Assembly: GCF_002799245.1 (NCBI RefSeq)
Contig: NZ_NEQV01000006.1
Location: forward strand, 1-64,000
Length of the DNA stretch: 64,000 bases
Reading direction: 5' to 3'
DNA from: Stenotrophomonas maltophilia
Lineage (GTDB): Bacteria > Pseudomonadota > Gammaproteobacteria > Xanthomonadales > Xanthomonadaceae
Position 1 is the stretch's first letter. Each line of letters begins with the position of its first letter. Below are positions 53,583 to 63,042 of the stretch, in pieces. Under the pieces are notes generated by a model. That model was not told the origin of the DNA. It made no database searches and was given only the letters and a program-made list of their open reading frames with translations. The translations under genes and the position numbers were made by a program.

Positions 53583-54130
53583 TTCAGCTTCCTCAGCTTG
53601 AACGCCACCAGCACCTGCAGCAGCCCATACAGCAGGCTGCCGATGCCGATCCACAGCGTGGTGACCGCCACGCCCGCATACGGGTTGGCCGCGAACAGCA
53701 GGCCCAGCACCACCGCCAGCACGCCACTGAGAATCAACAACCACTCGCCCTGGATCTGCTTGCGCACCCGGATCGCGAACACGATGCGATAGATGCCGGC
53801 CACCAGCAGCCACGCCGCCAGGAACAGCACCAGCACGCTGGCGGTGGCCAGCGGATTGATCACCGCCAGGATGCCGAAGCCCAGCGAGGCGATGGCATAC
53901 AGCGCCAGCCAGCCGCGCGGCGCGCCACTACCGCCGGTCACCAGCGCGAACAGGCTGATCACCCCTTCGACAATGGCCACCACGCCCAGCGTCCACGCCA
54001 ATGCCATCGCCGCCGACAGCGGCCAGCCGACGGCAACGATGCCGAAACCCAACGCGACCAGCCCGTACAGCAGCAGGATCCACCAGCTGCGTGCAACCGC
54101 CGACAGCAGGGGAGACAAGGGGGAATTCAT
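53579..54130 (-). CDS. HdeD-family membrane protein (DUF308)
   Basis: A 183-residue inner-membrane protein with six helices arranged as three repeats of the DUF308 pair (for example WWILLLYGLVALGFGIVAV, WLALYAIASLGFGILAVINP, WLLILSGVLAVVLGLLFAANP). HdeD in E. coli is linked to acid resistance at high cell density. It is coupled to a lipoprotein gene, which is not the E. coli context. Confidence 0.88.
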   Translation of the reverse strand: MNSPLSPLLSAVARSWWILLLYGLVALGFGIVAVGWPLSAAMALAWTLGVVAIVEGVISLFALVTGGSGAPRGWLALYAIASLGFGILAVINPLATASVLVLFLAAWLLVAGIYRIVFAIRVRKQIQGEWLLILSGVLAVVLGLLFAANPYAGVAVTTLWIGIGSLLYGLLQVLVAFKLRKLK

Positions 54131-54188
54131 GGCGACTCCTTCGGTCCGGAAACGGCCTCATCCTAGCCCTTGGCGATGAAGGGGGCGA

Positions 54189-54860
54189 TCACGGCACCCG
54201 CGCACAGACCCACACCCGCACCTCTCCCGCTCCGGCCCCGCGCAGGGTCTCGGCAATCTCCATCACCGTGCTGCCGGTGGTCATCACATCATCGACCACG
54301 GTCAGGCGCGTGGGCACCGGCCCACGTACATCGAACGCATCGAACAGGTTCTCCCTGCGCTGTTCGGCCGTGCGTTCGGACTGCGGTGCGGTGTGCCGCC
54401 GCCGGTACAGCCCGTGCCAGACCGGCATCGGCAGCAACCGGCACAGCTCGGCGGCCTGGTTGTAGCCGCGCTGGCGCAGGCGCCGGCGGTGCAATGGCAC
54501 CGGTACCAGCGGCAGGCACGACCACGGCGGCGCTGCCCGCTGCATCAGCTGCACCAGCAGGCGACCGGCTGCCAGGTCCTGATGGAACTTGTAGCGCACC
54601 AGCAGCTGGTCAACCGGCGGCAGGTACAGCAGGCTGGCATGGGTGGCCGCCTGCGGCGGTGCTTCCTCGCGGCAGCTGCCGCAGACCACCAGCGCAGTGT
54701 CGGGCAGCGGCAGCGCGCAGCGCAGGCAACTGCGGCCCGGCCAGGGCAGATCGGCGTAACAGGCCCGGCAGAGATCAAGATCGTCGTGGCCGGGATCACC
54801 GCAGACCAGGCAGCGCAGTGGCAGCAGCAGGCGAAGCAGGGCCTGCAGGGAAAGATGCAC
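54189..54860 (-). CDS. comF: ComF-family phosphoribosyltransferase-like protein
   Basis: A 223-residue protein with an N-terminal double zinc-finger-type region (CLVCG, CRAC, CLRCALP, CGSC) and a C-terminal phosphoribosyltransferase fold whose PRPP loop reads VVDDVMTTGST. ComF proteins are tied to natural transformation and act late in DNA uptake in the cytoplasm. In related genomes comF often lies next to the biotin genes; here they are about 5.8 kb apart. Confidence 0.92.
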   Translation of the reverse strand: MHLSLQALLRLLLPLRCLVCGDPGHDDLDLCRACYADLPWPGRSCLRCALPLPDTALVVCGSCREEAPPQAATHASLLYLPPVDQLLVRYKFHQDLAAGRLLVQLMQRAAPPWSCLPLVPVPLHRRRLRQRGYNQAAELCRLLPMPVWHGLYRRRHTAPQSERTAEQRRENLFDAFDVRGPVPTRLTVVDDVMTTGSTVMEIAETLRGAGAGEVRVWVCARVP

Positions 54861-55003
54861 GGCGAGGTTTCCAGCGGGAGGACCGGCTCCAGTATTTCCG
54901 GAAGTGAGCGCACGCAGGATCAGGTGTCGCCCCCTGGGCGTACCGGATCACCTCCTCACAATGCGTCAGGCATCGCCTGGCACACGCGGGGGCAGGCGTG
55001 CGT

Positions 55004-56323
55004 TCATGCGTGCATCAGCGGGCTGCTGCGTGCCTGCTGCAGCTGCTCGTCCTGTTCGCGCTGCTGGGACAGCTGCTGCGAACGTTGCAGATCGATGTCC
55101 TGCAGTTGTTGGAAAGACCGCTCCGGCGCCTGCGCTATTGCCTCCTGCGTGGGCATGTGCGCGCGCAGCTGCGTCGGGTCGGCCAACGCGCCCTGCACTA
55201 CGAACACGTTGGCACCTGCCGCCAGCTGCGGCGTTGCCTGGCTCAGCACTACATGGTCGACCCGCTCCAGCCCATGGCGGGCAGCCAGGGTGGTCAGGCT
55301 GGCCGCCATGCAGGCACTGTGCGCATCCCAGGCCCGTCCCAGGCTGGCATCGACGGCACGCACCCCGGTGGCGCACTGCTGGTACAGCGCATGGCGCGGA
55401 TGGTCGGCCGACGTCGGGTCGCTCGCCAGGCGCTGCGGCCTGCCCGGCTCGATGTCCTCAGCGGAGAACAGGCGTGGACTGGGCATCAGTGGCCGATCAC
55501 GATGGGGATCATCGGGATGGAACTGCATGCGCAGCTGCTCGCGCTCCAGGCGGACTTCACGCTCTTCGTTCAGGGTCTGGATGATTGCCGGATCACTGAC
55601 TTCCAGCTTGATCGAAATCCGCGATTCAATCCGGGCAGGGCCGCGCCAGACGTCCGCCTCGCGATGGAAGGTGTACTCCTTGCCATCCATTACGATCCTG
55701 TCAGGGTCCTGATGGGCGTGTGGATCGACGACGCCGACGCCGGCGCGCGCCTGGGCCATTGCCGCCACATACGGTGCAGCCCTGAATTCGGCGTCCTCGT
55801 AGCGCTCGGCGACGGCCGCCAGCGTGCCCATGCCGCGCGCCACACCCATCCAGCGGTTGTCCAGCATCATCGACCAGATCTTCTCGGCCTCTTCACTGCC
55901 CCCCTTGCGGCGGGCGGCCTCCAGCAGCTGGCGCGGAGTCCAGGCGTCGGCGCTGATTCCGCGATTCTCAAAGATGGGGTCATGCGAATCTCGTATATCC
56001 ACCTCGCGGAGGTTCAGGGCTACATCTGGCTGCCCATTTCGAACGTATTCTTCGCGCAGAGCAAAGTCATTCCTGATCAAGTCGATGCCCACCGCCTGCC
56101 AATCACGTGATCCAAGACGTACGCCATCCTGGCGCGCCTGATTTGCGGCGAAGCTGTTGGCCACTGCACCGGGAACGTTATCATTGCGCACAACACCCAA
56201 TGCAAGCAGACCGTAGCCGTCGTTGCCCTCCTTCTGCGCCAGATAGTTGAAGTAGAGCTCCCGATTCCCCTTGTCCTGATAGAACCTCAGAACATCCAGA
56301 TCCTTCTGCGACAACCCGCTCAT
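55004..56323 (-). CDS. Type IV secretion antibacterial effector with XVIPCD-type C-terminus
   Basis: A 439-residue protein. Residues about 305-410 match the XVIPCD recognition domain of Xanthomonadales T4SS effectors (DHPRHALYQQCATGV, HSACMAASLTTLAARHGLE, VFVVQGALADP), followed by the usual Gln-rich tail (about 404-430). The N-terminal 230 residues (LYFNYLAQKEGNDGYGLLALGVVRNDN...) form a domain seen in other such effectors without known activity. Its ATG overlaps the second immunity gene (ATGA). The T4SS itself is not in this window. The lipoprotein immunity genes imply a target in the periplasm or envelope. Confidence 0.85.
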   Translation of the reverse strand: MSGLSQKDLDVLRFYQDKGNRELYFNYLAQKEGNDGYGLLALGVVRNDNVPGAVANSFAANQARQDGVRLGSRDWQAVGIDLIRNDFALREEYVRNGQPDVALNLREVDIRDSHDPIFENRGISADAWTPRQLLEAARRKGGSEEAEKIWSMMLDNRWMGVARGMGTLAAVAERYEDAEFRAAPYVAAMAQARAGVGVVDPHAHQDPDRIVMDGKEYTFHREADVWRGPARIESRISIKLEVSDPAIIQTLNEEREVRLEREQLRMQFHPDDPHRDRPLMPSPRLFSAEDIEPGRPQRLASDPTSADHPRHALYQQCATGVRAVDASLGRAWDAHSACMAASLTTLAARHGLERVDHVVLSQATPQLAAGANVFVVQGALADPTQLRAHMPTQEAIAQAPERSFQQLQDIDLQRSQQLSQQREQDEQLQQARSSPLMHA

Positions 56324-57183
56324 TTCCCCTCCTCTCTACCTGCCTCACCGAAATCTTTCTTCAAACCCTGCGCCAGCAGCTCGCGCGCACGTTCTTCCAT
56401 GTCCTGCCAACGGTCCAGCATGAAGCGTGGGTAGCGGATGGCGCCCCAGATATTCATCTCCGGCACCATGAACCTGTGGTTGCACAGGGGAGTCTGCTCA
56501 TCCTTGCGCTTGACTATCTTTCCGTCGTGCATCTCAACGCCAGTTCCCGGCATCGCGCGAGAATCACACTTGATCAGGCGCTCGACCTCACCAGCTGCGT
56601 CGCGGGTCACGTACCAGTCCACATGCCAGGTGGCCCGCATGACCGGGGCAGTCTCGTTCTGTCCCTTGCTCCGCTGGTAAGCGTGGATGCGCGACATATC
56701 TGCGTAGTAGGGCGTGAGGCCAAACACAGGCTCTCCCTCGGTCCGCCCCTCCAGGGATTCGGCTGGATTGTCCTTCTGCGACTCCCACGGGGTGTAGACG
56801 CTGCGCATCGCCTCCCGTACCGGCTTCCGCGGATAGGAGTACCCAATCTTGACCGTACGCATCGCCATATCCACATCCCGCCTCGCCCGCTCACCCGCCT
56901 TGAAGGGCTGCAGAGAGGGATACTCCAGTGCCAGACGGAAGCTGCCCTGGAAATCCGCCCCCATCTGCTCGTCGAAGTAGTTCTGCGGGAACTCCAGCAG
57001 GTACGGTCCCACACAGGCCTGCTTGATCGGCACCGGGTCGGCATACGGGTCCTGCGGGCCGAGGCTGCGCAGCCAGGTGCAACCCTCTTCGTTGGACTGG
57101 GTCAGCGGCACCGGCGCGTCCTGCGCGCACCCCGCCAGGGGCAGCAGCAGCGCCAGCAGATACATGCGCCATTGCCTACTCAT
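56320..57183 (-). CDS. Lipoprotein immunity protein (copy 2)
   Basis: A 287-residue lipoprotein (lipobox LAGC, Cys 19). It shares nearly identical N- and C-terminal thirds with the next upstream gene (CTWLRSLGPQDPYADPVP; RYPRFMLDRWQDMEERAREL) but differs in the middle (about 125-225). It is placed directly before the effector with ATGA overlaps at both ends, the pattern of an X-Tfi immunity protein in the periplasm. Which of the two copies protects against this effector is unknown. Confidence 0.82.
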   Translation of the reverse strand: MSRQWRMYLLALLLPLAGCAQDAPVPLTQSNEEGCTWLRSLGPQDPYADPVPIKQACVGPYLLEFPQNYFDEQMGADFQGSFRLALEYPSLQPFKAGERARRDVDMAMRTVKIGYSYPRKPVREAMRSVYTPWESQKDNPAESLEGRTEGEPVFGLTPYYADMSRIHAYQRSKGQNETAPVMRATWHVDWYVTRDAAGEVERLIKCDSRAMPGTGVEMHDGKIVKRKDEQTPLCNHRFMVPEMNIWGAIRYPRFMLDRWQDMEERARELLAQGLKKDFGEAGREEGK

Positions 57184-58061
57184 TTGCTCACCTCACCGAA
57201 ATCTTTCTTCAAACCCTGCGCCAGCAGCTCGCGCGCGCGCTCTTCCATGTCCTGCCAGCGGTCCAACATGAAGCGTGGGTAGCTGATATCGCCCCAAGCG
57301 TTCATTGCAGGAACCATGAACATGTGGTCGCAATAGGGGGTCTGCTCATCCTTGCGCTTGAAGATCCTGCCATCACGAATCTCTATACCTGTGCCGTGCA
57401 TCTCCCGCGTGGTGCACTTGATCAATCGATCAATCTCGCCCCGCTCATCCCGGGTGACATACCAGTCCATATCCAGAAAGGGCCGTACGACCGGCAGGTG
57501 TTCGGCTGTCGTCTTCTGATCACGTTCACCGGTCCGTCCTCCCAGAGAGCGCTCATAGGCACGAATCCGCGGCAAATCAGCGTAGTACGGTGTGAGCCCA
57601 AAGACTGGCGCTCCCATAACACGCTCCTCCAGCGAGGCACCCGGATTGCCCTTCTGCGACCCCCGCGGAGTGTAGAAACTGCGCATTACCTCCCGCACCG
57701 GCTTCCATGGATAGGAGTACCCAATCTTTACCGTACGCATGGCCATATCCACATCGCGCCTCGCTCGCTCACCCGGTCTGAAGGGCTGCAGCGACGGGTA
57801 CTCCAGCGCAAGGTCGAAGTTGCCCTGGAAATCCGCCCCCATCTGCTCGTCGAAGTAGTTCTGCGGGAACTCCAGCAGGTACGGTCCCACGCAGGCCTGC
57901 TTGATCGGCACCGGGTCGGCATACGGGTCCTGCGGGCCGAGGCTGCGCAGCCAGGTGCAACCCTCTTCGTTGGACTGGGTCAGCGGCACCGGCGCGTCCT
58001 GCGCGCACCCTGTCAGTGGCAGCAGCAGCGCCAGCAGGGCCGCTCGCAACGACAGCATCAT
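57180..58061 (-). CDS. Lipoprotein immunity protein (copy 1)
   Basis: A 293-residue paralogue of the gene that follows, with lipobox LTGC. First gene of the three-gene operon (copy 1, copy 2, effector). The middle part diverges (GASLEERVMGAPVF; RSLGGRTGERDQKTTAEH). I chose ATG 58061 because AGGGA lies five bases before it; ATG 58076 is an alternative with a poorer site. It may neutralise a different effector or a former version of the resident one. Confidence 0.8.
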   Translation of the reverse strand: MMLSLRAALLALLLPLTGCAQDAPVPLTQSNEEGCTWLRSLGPQDPYADPVPIKQACVGPYLLEFPQNYFDEQMGADFQGNFDLALEYPSLQPFRPGERARRDVDMAMRTVKIGYSYPWKPVREVMRSFYTPRGSQKGNPGASLEERVMGAPVFGLTPYYADLPRIRAYERSLGGRTGERDQKTTAEHLPVVRPFLDMDWYVTRDERGEIDRLIKCTTREMHGTGIEIRDGRIFKRKDEQTPYCDHMFMVPAMNAWGDISYPRFMLDRWQDMEERARELLAQGLKKDFGEVSK

Positions 58062-58076
58062 GGACATCCCTGGCAT

Positions 58077-58709
58077 CGATACATGGCCCGATCATAGGCG
58101 AGCGCGCGCGAGCAACGCACCGCTTCCGCCGGATGCGACAAGCACGCGATGGCACCCGAACGACGGAACCACGCGCCGCATAAGGCTGACGCCACCTTCA
58201 ACGATGTCCAGCCGGCGGGCTCCACTCGCCACCGCGAACGCCATTTCCGTCATCGGCCGACGGCGCGCCCTTGAGGCTCGCACCCGCCGTTGGCCTGCAC
58301 GATCCTCTGCACAGGTCCGGCACCAGATCTGCGCAGAGTGCCGCGATCAGCACCCTGCGGTGCAGTACCGTGTCAGATGCGATAAGTGATTTTTTCAACC
58401 GCTCGTACTGCAATCCGCAGAACAATCAATTGGAACTGCGTGGCTTTCCGCCGCGATGATGGATCGCCACCTGCATCAGGTGGCCGGGCTTGCAATCCCG
58501 AACTTCAACTTGACGTTTTACGCTTGCCAATCGGCGTCGACTCTCTCGCGACGTCGGTTGGCAATCCGTCCCCGATCCACGGTGGACGGTGCGTGGGGGC
58601 CACGGCCCGCCGGCTTTTACGTCTTGTTGATCCGGTATTGCAACCCGCACCGTCCGCCACCTTCGTGCTCCGCGCTGGTGGCGTTGTATTCCCCGTCAAG
58701 GATGCCGCC
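58077..58709. other. Long intergenic region upstream of the immunity operon
   Basis: About 630 bases without a convincing gene. It must hold the promoter of the immunity/effector operon (minus) and that of the small gene at 58710. A CCACCTG/CAGGTGG hairpin sits at 58467-58483, and TGATTTTTTC at about 58388 is the only T-run. Several short frames on the plus strand have no motif and poor starts. Confidence 0.5.
58467..58483. repeat. Small inverted repeat CCACCTG-CAT-CAGGTGG
   Basis: A perfect 7-bp stem with a 3-base loop in the long gap before the unknown gene. Function unknown; it could be an operator or a leader hairpin. Confidence 0.5.
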
Positions 58710-59120
58710 ATGACCACACCTGCCTATCCCTTCCTGCACGCCACCCTGGGCGATGCCTGCGCCACGCTTCCCGAGGCGCTCGCCATCCGCATCGAAGAAG
58801 CGCTTTCCGTCGCGGGCGAAGAGCCCACGCCACCGGCTCTCAGCTTCCTCGCCGAACTGCGGCGCATCCGCGCCGTGGACGCTGCCAATGGCCAGCCCTG
58901 GCCGGAAACCGAACTGCCGCCCGGCCGCCGCATGGCCCTGGCCCGCGCCGACCGCGCGGCCAGCGGGCTGACCCTGCTGCTGGAATGCCTGCACGCGGTG
59001 GAACGCACCCGCCAGGGCGGCGGGCCGGACCAGCAGCTCGGCGACAATGTGGTCGATGGCCTGCTGCTGGCCTGCCGCGGGCTGTCCGAGCATGTGGAGG
59101 CGCAGCTGCGCCCCGGCTGA
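58710..59120 (+). CDS. Conserved-looking small cytoplasmic protein, unknown
   Basis: A 136-residue, mostly helical acidic protein (MTTPAYPFLHATLGDACATLPEALAIRIEE split as two helices; LTLLLECLHAVERTRQGG). It has no signal peptide or known motif. AAGGA lies eight bases before ATG 58710, and an unusually long leader precedes it. It is convergent with the ClC gene. I do not recognise it. Confidence 0.65.
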   Translation: MTTPAYPFLHATLGDACATLPEALAIRIEEALSVAGEEPTPPALSFLAELRRIRAVDAANGQPWPETELPPGRRMALARADRAASGLTLLLECLHAVERTRQGGGPDQQLGDNVVDGLLLACRGLSEHVEAQLRPG

Positions 59121-59146
59121 GGTTGCCGGCACGCGACGCGCAGGCG

Positions 59147-60487
59147 TCAGCTGCCGGGCGTGCGCTGCGCGGGGCCGGGTTCTGCGGCTGTATGCCCGAC
59201 CAGCAGCTCCGCCAGACCACGATAGATCGGCACGCGGCATACCAGCCCGGACACGCCGCGCGCGATCAGCACCGTGGCCAGGATCGGCAGCAGCAGGTCG
59301 CCGCTGTCGGTCAGCTCCAGCGAGATCACCGCCGACGTCAGCGGTGCCTGGGTGACACCGGTCAGGTAGGCGCACATGCCCAGCAGCACGAACGCGCGTG
59401 GGTCCACGCCCGGCATCAGCACCGCCAGGTTATGGCCCAGTCCCGCACCGACCGCCAGCGCCGGCGAGAACAGGCCGCCGGGAATGCCGGCCACGTACGA
59501 TGCGAGGTTGGCCAGCAGCTTCATCAACCCGAACTCGTGGCCGACCAGCGCCTGCCCCTGCACCAGGCTGCGTGCCTGCTCATAGCCGGTACCGAACGCG
59601 CCTTCGCCGAACACCATTGCCAGCCCCACGACCACCAGGCCGCATCCCGCAGCCAGCAGCACCGGATGCCGCTGCCGCAGTTGACCCAGCCAACGCGGCC
59701 GACCCGCCGCACTGGCCAGTACCGCGCGGGCGAACAGGCCTCCCAGCAACCCGGCCACTACGCCGCACAGCAGGATTGCCAGCCAGCCCTGGCCCAACGG
59801 CAGGCGTGCGCTCACATGGCCGAAGTAGGTGTAGTTGCCGAGCAGGCCCAGCGACACCACGCCGCCCACGATCACAGCGGTCAGCAAGGTGCCGGAGAAG
59901 CGATGCTCGAAGCGGCCACTGAGTTCTTCGATGGCGAACACGATGCCGGCCAGCGGCGTGTTGAACGCCGCCGCGATACCCGCCGCACCACCGGCCAGCA
60001 GGAAGTGCGAGAGCTCGCGAGGGTCCTTGAAGCCGAACCAGCGGCCGAACAGGTACATCAGGCTGGCACCGACATGCACCGTCGGGCCCTCGCGCCCCAC
60101 CGACGCGCCGCCGAGCAGCGACAACGACGTCAGCAACAACTTGCCGGCCGAGACGGCGGGCGAAAGATTGGTGGTCCGGAACGGCTCATCCGGCTTGTCC
60201 AAGGCAGCGATGACCTGCGGAATGCCACTGCCCCGCGTGGGTTTCAGCACGCCGCTGGTCAACCAGGCCAGCAGCGCGAAGATGCCCGGCGTGAGCAGCA
60301 GCGCCCACCACGGCGAATGCGCGGTGATGCGCTGGAACAGATGGAACGCCGCGTCGCTGGCCTTGGCGAACAGGATGGCCACCAGCGCCACCGCCACGGC
60401 GCCGCCCCAGAGCGCGGCGCGGCGGCGCCAGGCTTCGCTGAGAACCAGCGCGGTGATGCGGCCGCGGAGGCGATGGAGATCGGTCAT
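59147..60487 (-). CDS. ClC-family chloride/proton antiporter
   Basis: A 446-residue membrane protein with the ClC signatures GSGIPQV (86-92), GREGP (131-135) and GIPGGLFSPALAVGAGLG. The external gating Glu (E133) and the internal proton Glu (E188 in AIEEL) are both present, which predicts an H+/Cl- exchanger rather than a channel. ATG 60487 is preferred; the longer open frame overlaps the bioB promoter. It may help in acid stress, as E. coli ClcA does. Confidence 0.92.
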   Translation of the reverse strand: MTDLHRLRGRITALVLSEAWRRRAALWGGAVAVALVAILFAKASDAAFHLFQRITAHSPWWALLLTPGIFALLAWLTSGVLKPTRGSGIPQVIAALDKPDEPFRTTNLSPAVSAGKLLLTSLSLLGGASVGREGPTVHVGASLMYLFGRWFGFKDPRELSHFLLAGGAAGIAAAFNTPLAGIVFAIEELSGRFEHRFSGTLLTAVIVGGVVSLGLLGNYTYFGHVSARLPLGQGWLAILLCGVVAGLLGGLFARAVLASAAGRPRWLGQLRQRHPVLLAAGCGLVVVGLAMVFGEGAFGTGYEQARSLVQGQALVGHEFGLMKLLANLASYVAGIPGGLFSPALAVGAGLGHNLAVLMPGVDPRAFVLLGMCAYLTGVTQAPLTSAVISLELTDSGDLLLPILATVLIARGVSGLVCRVPIYRGLAELLVGHTAAEPGPAQRTPGS

Positions 60488-60598
60488 GCGGCAGAGTGTG
60501 CGCGCCAGCGCATCCGTTCGACAGCGGCCACTGTGGCTGCAGGCCTTGCAGGATGCGGTGAAAGACAGCGCATGCAGCGGGTTCGATGGCCTCAACCA

Positions 60599-60632
60599 CT
60601 GTAAACCCATGATGACACTTTGTGGTTGACAG
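60599..60632. promoter_or_regulatory. BirA operator in front of bioB
   Basis: CTGTAAACC-N16-GGTTGACAG: an inverted repeat with one mismatch and exactly the 16-base spacer of the E. coli bio operator (TTGTAAACC-N16-GGTTTACAA). It lies 58 bases before bioB, overlapping a likely promoter, and predicts repression of the biotin genes by BirA-biotinyl-AMP. Confidence 0.8.
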
Positions 60633-60689
60633 ACCCCTCGCACCCACCCACACTGCCGCCCTCGCTCCATTCGTACCCAAGGTCCCGCC

Positions 60690-61733
60690 ATGGCTGCTGC
60701 CATCCGCCACGACTGGCAACACGACGAACTGCAGGCGCTGTTCGATCTGCCGTTCCCCGAGCTGCTGTTCCGCGCCGCGGCGGTGCACCGCGAGCATTTC
60801 GACCCGTCGCAGGTGCAGGTCTCCACCCTGCTGTCGGTGAAGACCGGCGGCTGCCCGGAAGACTGCGCGTACTGCCCGCAGGCGCAGCGCTACAGCACCG
60901 GCGTGAACGCGCAGAAGCTGATGGACACCGATGCGGTGCTGGCCAAGGCACGCCAGGCCAAGGCCGCCGGTGCGTCGCGTTTCTGCATGGGTGCGGCGTG
61001 GCGATCACCGAAGGACCGCGACATCCCGAAGGTGGCGGCAATGATCGCCGGGGTGAAGGCGCTGGGCCTGGAGACCTGCGCCACGCTGGGCATGCTCAGT
61101 GGCGAGCAGGCGCGTGCGCTGAAGGATGCGGGCCTGGACTACTACAACCACAACCTCGATACCGCGCCGGACTACTACGATTCGATCATCCACACCCGCC
61201 AGTACCAGGACCGCCTGGACACGCTGGAGCACGTGCGCGATGCCGGCCTGAAGACCTGCTGCGGCGGCATCGTCGGCATGGGCGAGACGCGCGCGCAGCG
61301 CGTTGGCCTGCTGCTGGCGCTAGCCACGCTGCCGGCACACCCTGATTCGGTGCCGATCAACAAGCTGGTGCAGGTAGCGGGTACACCGCTGCATGGCAGT
61401 GCCGAACTGGACCCGTTCGAGTTCGTGCGCATGATCGCGGTGGCGCGCATCGCCATGCCACGCTCGATGGTGCGGCTATCGGCCGGGCGCGAAGCGATGA
61501 GTGACGAGCTGCAGGCGCTGTGCTTCCTGGCCGGTGCCAATTCGATCTTCTACGGCGACAAGCTGCTGACCACCGGCAACCCGGAAAGCGAACGCGACCT
61601 GGCCCTGTTCGCTCGCCTGGGGCTGCAGCCGATGGCGGTGCAGGTCGATGCCGAGGGCCACGACCACGGCGGCACCGTGCACGCTGATATCGGCGCCGAT
61701 GCGCCCGCCTGTGGCTGCGCTCACGCGGCCTGA
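60690..61733 (+). CDS. bioB: Biotin synthase
   Basis: A 347-residue radical-SAM enzyme that inserts sulfur into dethiobiotin. The SAM-cluster cysteines are C55, C59 and C62 (CPEDCAYC). Other family segments are [21 protein letters not shown] split over the barrel, [12 protein letters not shown], and [13 protein letters not shown]. The C-terminal tail has extra Cys/His residues (PACGCAHAA). AAGGT precedes the ATG. First gene of bioBFH, behind a BirA-type operator. Confidence 0.97.
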   Translation: MAAAIRHDWQHDELQALFDLPFPELLFRAAAVHREHFDPSQVQVSTLLSVKTGGCPEDCAYCPQAQRYSTGVNAQKLMDTDAVLAKARQAKAAGASRFCMGAAWRSPKDRDIPKVAAMIAGVKALGLETCATLGMLSGEQARALKDAGLDYYNHNLDTAPDYYDSIIHTRQYQDRLDTLEHVRDAGLKTCCGGIVGMGETRAQRVGLLLALATLPAHPDSVPINKLVQVAGTPLHGSAELDPFEFVRMIAVARIAMPRSMVRLSAGREAMSDELQALCFLAGANSIFYGDKLLTTGNPESERDLALFARLGLQPMAVQVDAEGHDHGGTVHADIGADAPACGCAHAA

Positions 61734-61800
61734 GACGGGCCGCAAGCAGGCGCCGCGGCAACGCGCTACCCTAGCCGCCCCGTCGCCGCATTCAGCCGCC

Positions 61801-63024
61801 ATGGCCCGCCCCGACCTGACCGCCCGCCTCCACGCCCAACGCGCCCTGCGCGATGCCCAAGGCCGTCGCCGCACGCGGCGCACGGTCAGCCGTCGCGACG
61901 GTGTCCGCCTGGAGGTGGACGGCCAGTGGCTGACCGGCTTCTGCAGCAATGATTACCTGGGCCTGGCCCAGCAGTTCAGCGTGGTCAACGCGCTGCAGGA
62001 TGCCGCCGCACGCGAAGGCACCGGCGCGGGAGCCTCGCACCTGGTCTGTGGCCACCACGCCCTGCATGACGCGCTGGAGCGCGAAGTGGCGGAGTGGCTG
62101 GGCTACCCGCGGGCGCTGCTGTTCGGTAGTGGCTTTGCCGCCAACCTGGCCGTGCAGCAGGCACTGCTGAGCGAAGAGAACGACGTATGCGTGCAGGACA
62201 AGCTCAACCACGCCAGCCTGCTCGACGCGACGCGGCTGGCCGGTGCACGCCTGCGCCGCTATCCGCACCTTGATGCCGAAGGTGCGATGCGCCAGCTGAA
62301 ACATGCGCCCGATGGCGCAGCGATGCTGGCCACCGACGGTGTCTTCAGCATGGATGGCGATATCGCGCCGCTGCGCGCGCTGTCGCTGGTGGCGCGCCTG
62401 CAGCGGGCGCTGTTCTATGTGGACGATGCGCACGGCGTGGGCGTGGTCGGTGATGGCCGTGGCGCCGTGGCCGCCGCCGGGCTGGGCGTGGACGATGTGC
62501 CGCTGCAGCTGGTCACGCTGGGCAAGGCACTGGGCGGTTCCGGCGCACTGGTGCTGGGCCGCGACGATCTGGTCGAGCACCTGGCCGAAACCGCGCGCCC
62601 GTACATCTACACCACTGCAATGGCGCCGCCGCTGGCCGCCGCTGCACTGGAAGCGGTGCGCCTGGCACGCCGCGACAACTGGCGCCGTTCGAAACTGACC
62701 GACCTGATCGCGCTGTTCCGCAGCGAAGCGCGCCGCCATGGCCTGGACCTGATGGCCTCGGAAACGCCGATCCAGCCGCTGCTGTGTGGCGACGATCACC
62801 GCGCCGTGGCGCTGTCCAGGGCACTGGAACAGGCCGGTTGGCTGGTCGGCGCGATTCGTCCGCCCACGGTGCCCGAAGGCAAGGCACGCCTGCGGGTCAC
62901 CTTGTCCGCGTTGCACACCCCCGAGCAGGTGCGCGGCCTGGTGGAAGCCATCGCCAGCGCGCGCGATCGCGTGGACCTGGCGGTGCGTGACACCGCGCCA
63001 CCGCCGTTGCCGGTCTTTGCCTGA
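61801..63024 (+). CDS. bioF: 8-amino-7-oxononanoate synthase
   Basis: A 407-residue PLP enzyme that joins pimeloyl-thioester and alanine. Motifs: [10 protein letters not shown] (48-57), [22 protein letters not shown] (about 208-217) and the PLP Lys K242 ([12 protein letters not shown]). It starts 67 bases after bioB. The N-terminus is a little longer and more basic than in E. coli. Confidence 0.96.
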   Translation: MARPDLTARLHAQRALRDAQGRRRTRRTVSRRDGVRLEVDGQWLTGFCSNDYLGLAQQFSVVNALQDAAAREGTGAGASHLVCGHHALHDALEREVAEWLGYPRALLFGSGFAANLAVQQALLSEENDVCVQDKLNHASLLDATRLAGARLRRYPHLDAEGAMRQLKHAPDGAAMLATDGVFSMDGDIAPLRALSLVARLQRALFYVDDAHGVGVVGDGRGAVAAAGLGVDDVPLQLVTLGKALGGSGALVLGRDDLVEHLAETARPYIYTTAMAPPLAAAALEAVRLARRDNWRRSKLTDLIALFRSEARRHGLDLMASETPIQPLLCGDDHRAVALSRALEQAGWLVGAIRPPTVPEGKARLRVTLSALHTPEQVRGLVEAIASARDRVDLAVRDTAPPPLPVFA

Positions 63025-63042
63025 GCCTGCTGTCGCTTTCCC

